Positions 1 through 7,309 are shown, counted from the stretch's first letter. The stretch: 25,345 nt of DNA from Halomarinibacterium sp041392205 (GCA_041392205.1 JAWKMO010000024.1:1-25345), one strand, 5' to 3'. The notes: generated by a model from the sequence alone, not told the origin. A program made the numbers and translations.

Positions 1-243
1 GAGCGCTTGGTAAAAGCCTACAAACGTATTCGTAGCAATGTAAAAAACGGCCTTGCCGTTGTACCCATCGAACGGGGTGCCTCTGGGGGTTCTTTCTTTA
101 CCATTCCACCTCAAGTACAAATGGAAATCGCCGCTCGCAAAAAAATTATAACCGATGAGCATAGTGGTCGTATCCTTGTGGATCCAGCCCTTGCAGAAGA
201 AGAAAGAGAAAAAATGGAGCAATTATTTAAAAGTTTGAAATAA
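1..243 (+). CDS. C-terminal part of zf-RING_7 / CT398-like coiled-coil protein (5' truncated by window)
   Basis: The reading frame is open from the first base and ends with TAA at 241-243, so only about the last 80 residues are present and the true start lies outside the window. The segment has the layout of the C4-type zinc-ribbon domain (zf-RING_7, PF02591) that follows a coiled-coil hairpin in CT398-like proteins: a basic YKRIR helix, NGLAVVPIERG, then IPPQVQMEIAARKKII and SGRILVDP. In the usual family the knuckles read CGGCF and CEYCGRIL. Here they read SGGSF and TDEHSGRIL, so all four zinc cysteines are replaced. The fold core is kept, so a metal-free structural version is likely. The family assignment comes from recalled motif order. 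The biochemical role of the family is poorly defined. A strong terminator follows directly. Confidence 0.72.
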   Translation, partial: ERLVKAYKRIRSNVKNGLAVVPIERGASGGSFFTIPPQVQMEIAARKKIITDEHSGRILVDPALAEEEREKMEQLFKSLK

Positions 244-262
244 TTCTTTGAAAACTTAAAGT

Positions 263-293
263 AAAGCCTTCACCTTGTGAAGGCTTTTTTTTT
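263..293 (+). terminator. Rho-independent terminator
   Basis: An 11-bp perfect stem (AAAGCCTTCAC at 263-273 and GTGAAGGCTTT at 277-287) with a CTT loop is followed by a run of T to 293. It lies 19 nt after the stop of the zinc-ribbon-like gene and closes that transcription unit before msrA. Confidence 0.9.
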
Positions 294-307
294 GTACTTT
301 TTTGAAA

Positions 308-324
308 GGATTTTTAAAGAATCC
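308..324. promoter_or_regulatory. Small dyad in the msrA leader
   Basis: GGATT (308-312) and AATCC (320-324) form a short inverted repeat around TTTAAAG, 26 nt before the msrA start codon. It has no T-run and is not a terminator. It could be a regulator site or chance, and no regulator is identified. Confidence 0.25.
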
Positions 325-350
325 GACTGAACCTAAAAAATTAGTTTCCC

Positions 351-1031
351 ATGAAAAAATACTTGTTTTTACTTTTCCCCGCAATACTATTTACATTTAC
401 CGCTTCTTGCCAATCCAACGAAAAAAATAAAAAAGAAGAAGCCAAATTGCAAAAAGAAATAAAACCCATTCAAGTTCCAGCAAAAAAGGGGTATGAATTT
501 GCCTATTTTGCTAGTGGTTGTTTTTGGTGTGTGGAAGCAGTTTATGAAAGTGTAAAAGGAGTAAAAGAGTCTATTTCAGGATATAGTGGCGGCCATACCG
601 CCAACCCAACCTACGAGGCCAGCAACACAGGTTTAACAGGTCATGCCGAAGCGGTAGAAATTGAGTACGACCCCAAGGTGGTGTCATTTGCAACATTGGT
701 GGATGTGTATTTTGGCTCGCAAAACATCACCCAAGTAAATGGACAAGGACCCGACCATGGCAGCCAATACCGAAGTATTATTTTTTACCAAAATGCCACA
801 CAAAAAAAGATTATTGACGCTAAAATTGCTGAAATAGAAAATGAAATTGGCAAGGGTAAAGTTGCTGCACAAGTGTTACCTTTTCAGAAGTTTTGGGTAG
901 CAGAAGAATACCACCAAAACTACGAACGACTTCATCCTGAAAACCGTTATATCCAAAATGTGTCCATTCCTCGATTAAATCGATTTAAAGCTAAATTTCC
1001 GGAGTTGTTGAAAGAAGGGGAAGGTCATTGA
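351..1031 (+). CDS. msrA: Peptide-methionine (S)-S-oxide reductase, exported lipoprotein
   Basis: MsrA reduces the S-epimer of methionine sulfoxide in damaged proteins. The N-terminus (MKKYLFLLFPAILF...TASC) is a lipoprotein signal peptide with the lipidated Cys at residue 20, followed by a charged linker to about residue 45. The catalytic domain starts with GCFWC at residues 56-60 (nucleophile Cys57) and continues with GYSGGHTANPTYE, TGHAEAVEIEYDP and DHGSQYRS (about 135-142), all hallmark MsrA blocks. The only cysteines are C20, C57 and C60, so there is no C-terminal recycling Cys of the E. coli type. C60 could be the resolving thiol, by inference. No MsrB domain is fused. The protein probably repairs periplasmic or surface proteins. 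It converges with the GNAT gene, with 20 nt between the stops. Confidence 0.95.
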   Translation: MKKYLFLLFPAILFTFTASCQSNEKNKKEEAKLQKEIKPIQVPAKKGYEFAYFASGCFWCVEAVYESVKGVKESISGYSGGHTANPTYEASNTGLTGHAEAVEIEYDPKVVSFATLVDVYFGSQNITQVNGQGPDHGSQYRSIIFYQNATQKKIIDAKIAEIENEIGKGKVAAQVLPFQKFWVAEEYHQNYERLHPENRYIQNVSIPRLNRFKAKFPELLKEGEGH

Positions 1032-1053
1032 TTTTTATTAAAAATAAAAAATC
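1030..1053. terminator. Weak AT-only hairpin between convergent genes
   Basis: GATTTTT (1030-1036) can pair with AAAAATC (1047-1053) across the gap between the msrA stop and the GNAT stop. The stem is almost all A-T and overlaps both stop codons, so it is a possible but weak bidirectional terminator. Confidence 0.3.
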
Positions 1054-1342
1054 ACACATGATACCCCCTCGCCAACAATCGCTTCCATTCGGGATGGCGT
1101 TTTATATAGGCCGCTACAAAAGGGCATAGTGGGGCTACTAATAATGCTTCCTTTTCTATATGCTCCAAAACTCTTTTTACCAAGCTACTTCCTATTCCTT
1201 TTCCTTCTAATTCACTAGGAACTTCGGTATGGGTTAAATAGAAGGAATCTTTGGTTCGAATGTATTCAATAAAAGCGGTTGTTTGTGCTACTTCAACTTC
1301 AAATCGTTTTTTCTCAAGATTATCTACAAAGGGAAGTTCCAT
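1052..1342 (-). CDS. Small GNAT-fold N-acetyltransferase, YjdJ-like (Acetyltransf_CG)
   Basis: This 96-residue protein is about the length of single-domain YjdJ-type GNATs (PF14542). It carries the acetyl-CoA loop as ELEGKGIGSSLVKRVLEH (about residues 44-61) and the C-terminal family block LVAPLCPFVAAYIKRHPEW (about 68-86). Substrates of this short class are not known with certainty. The start ATG shares one base with the TAA stop of the upstream Fe-S gene (TAATG), so translation is probably coupled. The same two families lie side by side in E. coli (yjdI-yjdJ), which supports a shared function. No signal peptide is visible, so a cytosolic protein is expected. Confidence 0.85.
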   Translation of the reverse strand: MELPFVDNLEKKRFEVEVAQTTAFIEYIRTKDSFYLTHTEVPSELEGKGIGSSLVKRVLEHIEKEALLVAPLCPFVAAYIKRHPEWKRLLARGYHV

Positions 1343-1755
1343 TATCCATTTTTATGCGACCCATCACAATACGGAAAATTTTCAGATTTGGCACATCGAC
1401 AAAAAGAGGAACGTCGTTCTCGGGTTTCTACACTGCCATCTGGGTGAGTAATTTCACAAGTTCCTACAACGATAGCTGGGCCATTTTCAATAAGGGTTAC
1501 TTTTACATTCTCTGAAGCTTCATTCATAGTTTCTGTATTTGAGGAGTTGGTTTTAATATAAGTTAAAGCGCCGCTAGGGCATTGTTTAATTGCACTAATT
1601 AAGGCTTCTTCGGAAGTGCCTTCCAATTGTATCCAAGGTCGTTCCTTAGGTTTAAAAACACCGGGTAAGGCATGAACACATTTTGCCGAATGAATACAAA
1701 GATCGGGTTGCCAAACAACGGTAACGTTTCCGTGAGGGTATTTTTTTGTCATCAT
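1342..1755 (-). CDS. YjdI-type Fe-S protein fused to a CDGSH iron-sulfur domain
   Basis: The protein has 137 residues. Residues about 1-68 match the Fer4_19/YjdI single-cluster ferredoxin-like domain, with C20, C26 and C59 in CIHSAKC and CPSGALTY. Residues about 83-137 form a CDGSH domain with the ligand pattern C119, C121, C130 and H134 in FCRCAKSENFPYCDGSH, the CxCx2(S/T)x3PxCDGSH signature of NEET-type 2Fe-2S clusters. A Thr/Ser/Glu-rich linker joins the two. The first domain shows three cysteines in its motifs, so a fourth ligand, if the cluster is 4Fe-4S, must be another residue or C100. The start is one of two adjacent ATGs (1755 or 1752). The downstream GNAT overlaps by one base. Electron transfer or Fe-S/redox sensing is plausible; the substrate is unknown. 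Confidence 0.88.
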   Translation of the reverse strand: MMTKKYPHGNVTVVWQPDLCIHSAKCVHALPGVFKPKERPWIQLEGTSEEALISAIKQCPSGALTYIKTNSSNTETMNEASENVKVTLIENGPAIVVGTCEITHPDGSVETRERRSSFCRCAKSENFPYCDGSHKNG

Positions 1756-1821
1756 GCTTTAAAATTACAAAAATTATGAAAGCGAAAATAGTTTGTGTAT
1801 TTTTACTGAAAACATTTTCTC

Positions 1822-2463
1822 GTGAACAAAACCGCCCTTTTAATTGCCTTCATTTCGGTGATTGCCTGCCAAGACCCAGAAAAAAAAATTCCAACACAAG
1901 AGAGCATTGCAAATACTTATGGCTATAGTAATTGGAAAAATGTCAACGAACTCACATTCACTTTTAATGTAGATCGGGATACTACTCATTTTGAACGCAC
2001 TTTTATCTGGGAACCCAAATCCAAAAAAGTAACCTATATAAGTGTTTCAGATACGGTTCAGTTTCTTCAAGACAGCATTAAAAGAGTATCGCTTGCTGCA
2101 GATAAAAGTTTTGTAAACGACAAATATTGGCTCTTAGCACCGTTTCAGTTAGTATGGGATCAAGGCACCACTTTTTCAGAAAAAGAGAATGTAGTTGCGC
2201 CTATTTCTAAAGAAAAAATGAAAGTACTTACTATGACCTATCCTGCTGAAGGGGGTTACACGCCTGGCGATGCCTATGATTTTTACTACGATAATGATTT
2301 TTTGATAAAAGAGTGGGCCTATCGGCCAAAAAACCAGCCCGAGCCTTCCATGGTAACTACTTGGGAAAACATCCAAGAAGTTAACGGCATTAAAATGGCG
2401 ACCATGCATAAAGACAGTACTGGAAACTTTAAATTGTATTTTACCAATCTTTCTATTCAATAA
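1822..2463 (+). CDS. Lipoprotein of unknown function, first gene before kynU
   Basis: I do not recognise this family with certainty. The 213-residue product begins with a lipoprotein signal (MNKTALLIAFISVIAC, Cys16). It then has alternating beta-strand-like segments rich in aromatics (FERTFIWEPKSKKVTYISV, DAYDFYYDNDF, SMVTTWENIQEVNGIKMAT), which recalls LolA/LolB-like outer-membrane lipoprotein carriers or plasmin-like beta sheets. The start is GTG: an in-frame TGA lies at 1807-1809 with no ATG between, and the signal peptide begins exactly at the GTG. Only 3 nt separate its stop from kynU, so it is probably co-transcribed with the kynurenine genes. A role linked to tryptophan or kynurenine uptake is only a guess. 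The 66-nt gap upstream is shared with the divergent Fe-S gene and must hold both promoters; I see no clean -7 box there. Confidence 0.8.
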   Translation: MNKTALLIAFISVIACQDPEKKIPTQESIANTYGYSNWKNVNELTFTFNVDRDTTHFERTFIWEPKSKKVTYISVSDTVQFLQDSIKRVSLAADKSFVNDKYWLLAPFQLVWDQGTTFSEKENVVAPISKEKMKVLTMTYPAEGGYTPGDAYDFYYDNDFLIKEWAYRPKNQPEPSMVTTWENIQEVNGIKMATMHKDSTGNFKLYFTNLSIQ

Positions 2464-2466
2464 ACC

Positions 2467-3729
2467 ATGTACCAGAACTCACTGGAATTTGCGCAAGAGT
2501 GCGACACTCAAGACCCTTTAAAGCATTTTAGGGAGGAATTTTATTTTCCGAAAGATGCGGAAGGAAATCCGTTGATCTATCTCTGCGGAAACTCCCTCGG
2601 GCTGCAGCCCAAAAAGACTTCGGCCTATATTCAAGAGGAATTAAACGATTGGGCAACTTTAGGCGTTGAAGGCCACACCGAAGGAAAACATCCTTGGCTT
2701 CCCTATCATGAGTTTTTGACACAAAGTATGGCAAACATAGTAGGTGCCAAGCCCAGTGAAGTGGTTATAATGAATGGCCTTACAGCAAACCTACATTTGA
2801 TGATGGTTTCTTTTTATCAGCCCACTCCTACCCGACATAAAATTATTATTGAAAGTGATGCTTTTCCCAGTGATAAATACGCGGTGGAAAGTCAGATAAA
2901 ATTTCACGGTTACGATCCAAAAGAATCGCTACTCCTCTGGAAGCCCAGAAAAGGAGAGAAATTATGCCTGTTTGAAGATTTAGAAGCTATTCTGAAAGAA
3001 CACGGAAGCGAAGTAGCATTGATTATGATTGGAACTACCAATTACTATACAGGACAATCGTTTCCCATTAAAAAAATTACCGAATTAGGCCATAAACACG
3101 GATGCTTAGTAGGTTTTGACCTAGCACACGGAGCCGGAAACATTTTACCAAATTTACATGAAAACGGACCCGATTTTGCCGTTTGGTGTACTTACAAATA
3201 TTTAAATAGTGGCCCAGGAAGTTTGGGCGGTGTGTTTGTTCATGAGCGCCATGAGAACAACCCAAACCTCAACCGTTTTGCTGGCTGGTGGGGGCACAAC
3301 AAAAAAACGCGATTTAATATGCGTCACGAGTTTGATGTATTGACTGGTGCCGAAGGGTGGCAATTAAGCAACCCTCCTATATTATCCATGGCTGCGATTA
3401 GAGCATCACTTGATATTTTTGAAGCCGCGGGAATGGAAAATCTTCGGAAGAAAGCAATTCAATTAACAGGGTATTTGGAATTTCTATTAGATGAAATGAA
3501 CGATGACCGCATCCAAGTCATCACGCCAAGAAACCACGAAGAAAGAGGAAGTCAGTTATCCATACAAGTAAAAAATGCCAACCAACAATTGCATAAAAAG
3601 TTAACTGATGCAGGTGTCATTAGTGATTGGCGCGAGCCCGATGTTATTCGAGTAGCACCCACAGCATTATACAATAGTTTTGAAGATGTTTGGGAGTTTG
3701 TAGAACGGTTAAAAAAAATAATAACTTAA
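2467..3729 (+). CDS. kynU: Kynureninase
   Basis: This PLP enzyme hydrolyses kynurenine (or 3-hydroxykynurenine) to anthranilate (or 3-hydroxyanthranilate) plus alanine. The 420-residue length is typical. Visible blocks are YLCGNSLGLQPK (about 38-49), the PLP-phosphate region MNGLTANLHLM, FDLAHGAGN with Asp218 under the pyridine nitrogen, CTYKYLNSGPG with the Schiff-base lysine Lys244, and FAGWWGHN. All core catalytic residues look intact. Next to kmo, the substrate is most likely 3-hydroxykynurenine, feeding the 3-hydroxyanthranilate branch. The gene is followed, 6 nt after its stop, by a palindromic repeat element that fills the gap to kmo. Confidence 0.97.
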   Translation: MYQNSLEFAQECDTQDPLKHFREEFYFPKDAEGNPLIYLCGNSLGLQPKKTSAYIQEELNDWATLGVEGHTEGKHPWLPYHEFLTQSMANIVGAKPSEVVIMNGLTANLHLMMVSFYQPTPTRHKIIIESDAFPSDKYAVESQIKFHGYDPKESLLLWKPRKGEKLCLFEDLEAILKEHGSEVALIMIGTTNYYTGQSFPIKKITELGHKHGCLVGFDLAHGAGNILPNLHENGPDFAVWCTYKYLNSGPGSLGGVFVHERHENNPNLNRFAGWWGHNKKTRFNMRHEFDVLTGAEGWQLSNPPILSMAAIRASLDIFEAAGMENLRKKAIQLTGYLEFLLDEMNDDRIQVITPRNHEERGSQLSIQVKNANQQLHKKLTDAGVISDWREPDVIRVAPTALYNSFEDVWEFVERLKKIIT

Positions 3730-3735
3730 AATACA

Positions 3736-3813
3736 TGTCCTCTCGAGCGCAGTCGAGAGGACATTGCAAATATTTTCATAACATTTTAGGTCTCGACTGC
3801 GCTCGACCAAACA
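3736..3813. repeat. Intergenic palindromic repeat pair, copy 1
   Basis: The element is two inverted copies of one unit. The forward unit (3735-3764) is a perfect 12-bp stem, ATGTCCTCTCGA and its complement, around the loop GCGCAG. The reverse unit (3789-3808) contains TCGACTGCGCTCGA (3793-3806), the exact complement of TCGAGCGCAGTCGA (3743-3756). An AT-rich spacer of about 25 nt lies between them. It occupies almost the whole kynU-kmo gap, from 6 nt after one stop to 1 nt before the next start. Closely related pairs sit at 5222-5296 and 7233-7309. The arrangement resembles REP/BIME elements. Confidence 0.9.
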
Positions 3814-3814
3814 A

Positions 3815-5218
3815 TTGAATTTGAAACCAAAAGAACACCTACTCATTATTGGCGCAGGCCTTTGCGGAAGCCTACTTGCCTTGCGTATGGCCCAACGTGG
3901 CTATCAAATTACCTTGGTAGAAAAACGCCCCGATTTACGAAAAGTTACCCAAGATGCGGGACGTTCTATCAACTTGGCTTTGAGCGACAGAGGCTTAAAA
4001 GGATTACGACTGGCAGGCGTAGAAAAAGAAGCCTTAAAGTTATGCATTCCTATGAATGGACGCATGATTCATCCCACAAATGGAGAAGCATTTTTGAGCC
4101 CGTATAGCGGGCGTGAAGGAGAATACATCAATTCTATTTCCCGTCCGGGCTTAAATAGGTTGCTTTTGGACGCCATTGATAAAATGCCCAATGTTGAAAT
4201 GCATTTTAATTTAGGTTGTGAAATCGTTGACTTGGAAAATGCTTCTGCAACTTTTAAGAATTACGAAACCGGTAGTTTTGAAAATTTTTCAGCAGATATT
4301 TTGATAGGAACCGATGGCGCAGGCTCTGCCGTTCGAAAAAGTATGTTTGAACATAAAAAATTCTTGTTCAGTTTTTCACAACAATGGTTAACCCACGGTT
4401 ATAAGGAGTTGGAAATTCCAGCTGCTGAAAATGGCGGATTCAAAACCTATAAAAATGCATTGCATATTTGGCCTCGTGGCGAAGATATGCTCATTGCGTT
4501 GCCCAATCTAGACGGAAGTTTTACCGTAACGTTGTTTCTTCCCTACTCCAACAGCGATTATTGTTTCGATAATTTAACTTCCGCAGAAAAAGTAGAAGAA
4601 TACTTTCAAAAAGAATTTCCCGATGCGATGGAGCTCATGCCCAATCTAGCCGAAGAATTTTTCAATAATCCCACTGGGCCGCTTGGAACTATTAAATGTT
4701 CCCCTTGGCATTGCTACGGAAAATCTTTATTGATGGGAGATGCAGCACACGCCATTGTTCCGTTTTATGGACAAGGAATGAATGCCTCTTTTGAAGATGT
4801 CGTGGTGTTTGATAAAATTTTAGAACAATTTGAAGGCAACTGGCAGCAAGTATTTTTTGAATACGAAAAAGCCCGAAAAAAAGATACCGATGCCATAGCC
4901 GATTTGGCTTTGGATAATTTTCACGAAATGAAAGAACATACTGCCAGTGCGTTGTTTCAGCAAAAACGAAAATTGGAAATTGCCTTTGAAACGCAATTGC
5001 CTAAGCAGTATTTCAGTAAGTATTCTTTGGTTACCTTTAACGAAGGCATCTCTTATTCTGAAGCGATGAAAAAAGGAAGGGCTCAAGATAAAGCCATTCT
5101 TAATTTGTTAGATGATGGTAAGTTGAAGGATGAAATGAGTTTGGAAGAAAAATTACAATTAGTGCAAAAAGAAACCAACGACATCCTTCATGATGATGAC
5201 TTGGTTAAAAATTTATAA
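3815..5218 (+). CDS. kmo: Kynurenine 3-monooxygenase (FAD-dependent)
   Basis: This flavoprotein hydroxylates L-kynurenine to 3-hydroxykynurenine using NADPH and O2. The 467 residues open with the Rossmann motif LLIIGAGLCGSLLALRMAQRG (Gly13, Gly15, Gly18). The family block DAGRSINLALSDRG, the DG motif (IGTDGAGSAVRK) and the GD motif in LLMGDAAHAIVPFYGQGMN then follow, all as in KMO. No ATG lies upstream of the FAD motif; the first in-frame ATG falls inside the Rossmann fold. The start must therefore be TTG at 3815 (MNLKPKE) or TTG at 3821. The repeat element ends only 1-2 nt before 3815, so the start region may have been reshaped by that element. Its product is the substrate for the upstream kynureninase. 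Confidence 0.96.
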   Translation: MNLKPKEHLLIIGAGLCGSLLALRMAQRGYQITLVEKRPDLRKVTQDAGRSINLALSDRGLKGLRLAGVEKEALKLCIPMNGRMIHPTNGEAFLSPYSGREGEYINSISRPGLNRLLLDAIDKMPNVEMHFNLGCEIVDLENASATFKNYETGSFENFSADILIGTDGAGSAVRKSMFEHKKFLFSFSQQWLTHGYKELEIPAAENGGFKTYKNALHIWPRGEDMLIALPNLDGSFTVTLFLPYSNSDYCFDNLTSAEKVEEYFQKEFPDAMELMPNLAEEFFNNPTGPLGTIKCSPWHCYGKSLLMGDAAHAIVPFYGQGMNASFEDVVVFDKILEQFEGNWQQVFFEYEKARKKDTDAIADLALDNFHEMKEHTASALFQQKRKLEIAFETQLPKQYFSKYSLVTFNEGISYSEAMKKGRAQDKAILNLLDDGKLKDEMSLEEKLQLVQKETNDILHDDDLVKNL

Positions 5219-5221
5219 AAA

Positions 5222-5296
5222 TGTCTCCCCGAGCGCAGTCGAGGGGTCTTTTATAATATAAATTAAAAATAGGTCTCGACTGCGCTCGACCAGACA
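5222..5296. repeat. Intergenic palindromic repeat pair, copy 2
   Basis: The forward unit TGTCTCCCCGAGCGCAGTCG continues with AGGGGTC. The reverse unit GGTCTCGACTGCGCTCGACC lies at 5272-5291 and ends in AGACA, so the element is bounded by TGTC and its complement GACA. An AT-rich spacer separates the units. It fills the kmo-RidA gap, starting 3 nt after the kmo stop and ending 5 nt before the next ATG. Confidence 0.9.
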
Positions 5297-5301
5297 ACAA
5301 A

Positions 5302-5742
5302 ATGACAAATAAGAGTAGATTAGTTGAAGGCAAAGCCACCCCTCGCGGTGCTTATCCACACATTAAGCGTGCCGGTGATTTTCTTTTTGTAAGTGGCACC
5401 AGTTCACGGTTACCGGACAATACCTTTGCCGGAGTACATCAATTGGACGAAATGGGCACGATGCACCTTGATATTAAAGAACAAACCCGTGCTGTCTTAG
5501 AAAACATCAAAGATTACCTCGCTGCCGAAGGGGCTACCCTAGCCGATGTGGTAGATGTGACTACTTTTTTGGTCAACATGAACGATTTTGCTGGCTACAA
5601 TGAAGTCTATGCCGAATACTTTAACAAAGAAACTGGCCCTGCCAGAACTACGGTTGCGGTGCATCAATTGCCACATCCCAATTTAGTCGTGGAGATTAAA
5701 GCCATGGCCTATAAGCCTTTATTAGTGAAGGGTGAAGGGTAA
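5302..5742 (+). CDS. RidA/YjgF family protein, probable 2-aminomuconate deaminase
   Basis: The 146-residue protein has the RidA fold signatures: FLFVSGTSSR near residues 27-36, QTRAVLENIKDYLAAEGATLADVVDVTTFL (about 61-90), and GPARTTVAV with the carboxylate-binding Arg115, followed by EIKAMA (Glu131). General RidA proteins hydrolyse reactive enamines. In kynurenine/2-nitrobenzoate pathways, slightly longer members (AmnD/NbaF type) deaminate 2-aminomuconate to 4-oxalocrotonate. Its place between kmo and the aminomuconate-semialdehyde dehydrogenase, and the length of about 146 rather than 125-130, favour the deaminase role. A generic RidA that quenches aminoacrylate-type intermediates remains possible. 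Confidence 0.88.
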   Translation: MTNKSRLVEGKATPRGAYPHIKRAGDFLFVSGTSSRLPDNTFAGVHQLDEMGTMHLDIKEQTRAVLENIKDYLAAEGATLADVVDVTTFLVNMNDFAGYNEVYAEYFNKETGPARTTVAVHQLPHPNLVVEIKAMAYKPLLVKGEG

Positions 5743-5752
5743 AAGGTTACAT

Positions 5753-5782
5753 TGTCATTTCGAGTGAAACGAGAAATATCAT
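5753..5782. repeat. Short diverged palindromic unit in the RidA-ALDH gap
   Basis: This unit reads TGTCATTTCGAGTGAAACGA followed by GAAATATCAT. TCG and CGA pair around AGTGAAA, and ATT pairs with AAT across a two-base bulge. It shares TGTC and the TCGAG...CGAGA frame with the three larger repeat pairs but has a different loop and only one unit. It fills most of the 45-nt gap and ends 5 nt before the next ATG. Confidence 0.7.
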
Positions 5783-5787
5783 AATAA

Positions 5788-7230
5788 ATGCATAAAATTC
5801 AAAACTACATTAACGGTGCTTACTGTGATCCATTAGAAAATGAATGGCTGGATAATTACAATCCCAGTGAAGGCGTTGTGTATGGAAAAATTGCCAATAG
5901 CACTACTGAAGATATTGAAAAAGCTTACCAAGCCGCCAAGGATGCCTTTCCAAGTTGGAGTAATACCCCCATAGAAGAACGTAGCCGTATCCTTATAAAA
6001 ATTGCCGATCTTATTGAACAAAACCTCCACAAACTTGCCGAAGCCGAAGCTCGTGATAATGGAAAACCATTAAGCTTGGCAAAAAGTGTGGATATCCCCA
6101 GAGCCTCGGCTAATTTCCGTTTTTTTGGGAATGCCATTACGCAGTTTTCGAGTGAAGCACACGAAAGCGTGGGATTAAACACCCTCAATTTTACGCTAAG
6201 ACAACCTATTGGCGTGGTGGGTTGTATTTCGCCTTGGAACCTTCCCCTCTATTTATTTACTTGGAAAGTGGCCCCTGCCATTGCCGCAGGGAATACCGTG
6301 GTAGCAAAACCCAGTGAAATTACCCCCATGACGGCTTATTTATTGGGAGAAATCTTAACCGAAGCAGGGCTCCCTAAAGGGGTGCTAAATATTGTTCACG
6401 GAAGTGGTCCTTCCGCTGGGCAAGCCATTGTAGAGCATCCACATATTAAAGCCATTTCGTTTACGGGTGGTACTAAAACCGGAGAGCACCTGGCCAGAAC
6501 GGCAGCTCCTATGTTTAAAAAATTATCGTTGGAATTGGGTGGAAAAAACCCGAATATTATTTTTGCCGATTGCAGCTATGATAAAATGCTAGAGGTAACC
6601 GTACGATCTTCCTTTGCCAATCAAGGGCAAATTTGCCTTTGCGGTAGTCGGATTTTTGTGGAGAAATCTATTTACGAACAATTCAAAAAGGATTTTGTTA
6701 CAAAAGTTCAAAGTTTGAAAGTAGGAAGTCCTTTTGAAGATGTCGATTTAGGTGCTGTAGTTTCGGAAGCGCACAGAGATAAAATTGAAAGTTATATTCA
6801 AATTGCCAAAGACGAAGGTGGAAAAGTGCTTTGTGGTGGCAACCGTGTTTCAGTAAAAAATTGTGAAAATGGCTATTATTTAGAACCCACGGTTATTGAG
6901 GTTTTTGATGCAAATTGCCGTGTAAACCAAGAAGAAATTTTTGGCCCCGTAGTTACATTAATGTCTTTTGAAAGGGAAGAAGAAGTTTTACAAATGGCAA
7001 ATGGTGTTAAATATGGCCTTTCTGCCACCCTTTGGACCTCCAATCTTGACCGAACCATGCGAATGAGCAAACAAATTGAAGCTGGCATTGTGTGGGTAAA
7101 TACGTGGCTCAATCGTGATTTACGCACTCCTTTTGGTGGGGTAAAAGCCAGTGGCGTAGGGCGCGAAGGCGGTTTTGAAGCCCTTCGATTTTTTACGGAA
7201 GCCAAAAATGTATGTATAAAGTATGAGTGA
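5788..7230 (+). CDS. 2-aminomuconate-6-semialdehyde dehydrogenase (aldehyde dehydrogenase family)
   Basis: The 480-residue ALDH-superfamily enzyme has all catalytic elements: SPWNLPLYLFTWK with oxyanion Asn151, the nucleotide-binding FTGGTKTGEHLA, LELGGKNPNI with general base Glu249, and NQGQICLCGSRIFV with nucleophile Cys283. The QICLC context matches the ALDH8A1/AmnC/NbaE subgroup that oxidises 2-aminomuconate semialdehyde to 2-aminomuconate with NAD+. Its neighbours, ACMS decarboxylase (making the substrate) and the RidA deaminase (using the product), support this substrate. No signal peptide is present, so it is cytosolic. Confidence 0.93.
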   Translation: MHKIQNYINGAYCDPLENEWLDNYNPSEGVVYGKIANSTTEDIEKAYQAAKDAFPSWSNTPIEERSRILIKIADLIEQNLHKLAEAEARDNGKPLSLAKSVDIPRASANFRFFGNAITQFSSEAHESVGLNTLNFTLRQPIGVVGCISPWNLPLYLFTWKVAPAIAAGNTVVAKPSEITPMTAYLLGEILTEAGLPKGVLNIVHGSGPSAGQAIVEHPHIKAISFTGGTKTGEHLARTAAPMFKKLSLELGGKNPNIIFADCSYDKMLEVTVRSSFANQGQICLCGSRIFVEKSIYEQFKKDFVTKVQSLKVGSPFEDVDLGAVVSEAHRDKIESYIQIAKDEGGKVLCGGNRVSVKNCENGYYLEPTVIEVFDANCRVNQEEIFGPVVTLMSFEREEEVLQMANGVKYGLSATLWTSNLDRTMRMSKQIEAGIVWVNTWLNRDLRTPFGGVKASGVGREGGFEALRFFTEAKNVCIKYE

Positions 7231-7232
7231 AA

Positions 7233-7309
7233 TGTCTCCCCGAGCGCAGTCGAGGGGTCATTCATAAATCAATTTTTTAAAGTAGGTCTCGACTGCGCTC
7301 GACCTGACA
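7233..7309. repeat. Intergenic palindromic repeat pair, copy 3
   Basis: The forward unit starts TGTCTCCCCGAGCGCAGTCG at 7233 and is nearly identical to copy 2. The reverse unit GGTCTCGACTGCGCTCGACC at 7285-7304 is followed by TGACA. The spacer differs from copies 1 and 2 in sequence but is also AT-rich. The element starts 2 nt after the ALDH stop and ends 6 nt before the SDR start. Confidence 0.9.

Noticed and set aside
1746..1928. 60-codon plus-strand frame starting before the unknown lipoprotein gene
   Set aside because: It overlaps the Fe-S gene start and the lipoprotein gene in another frame and shows low-complexity, non-protein-like composition.
3862..4107. 81-codon plus-strand frame inside kmo
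   Set aside because: It is an alternative frame of the FAD-binding region; kmo motifs run without a break through it.
5222..5250. CCCCGAGCGCAGTCGAGGGG as a Rho-independent terminator after kmo
   Set aside because: The stem is imperfect with a bulge, the T-run is short (TCTTTTAT), and the same unit occurs inside the operon three times, so it is treated as a repeat; partial termination cannot be excluded.
3736..7309. CRISPR-like array from recurring TCGAG repeats
   Set aside because: The repeats are inverted pairs separated by whole genes, not short direct repeats with regular spacers, and no cas genes are present.
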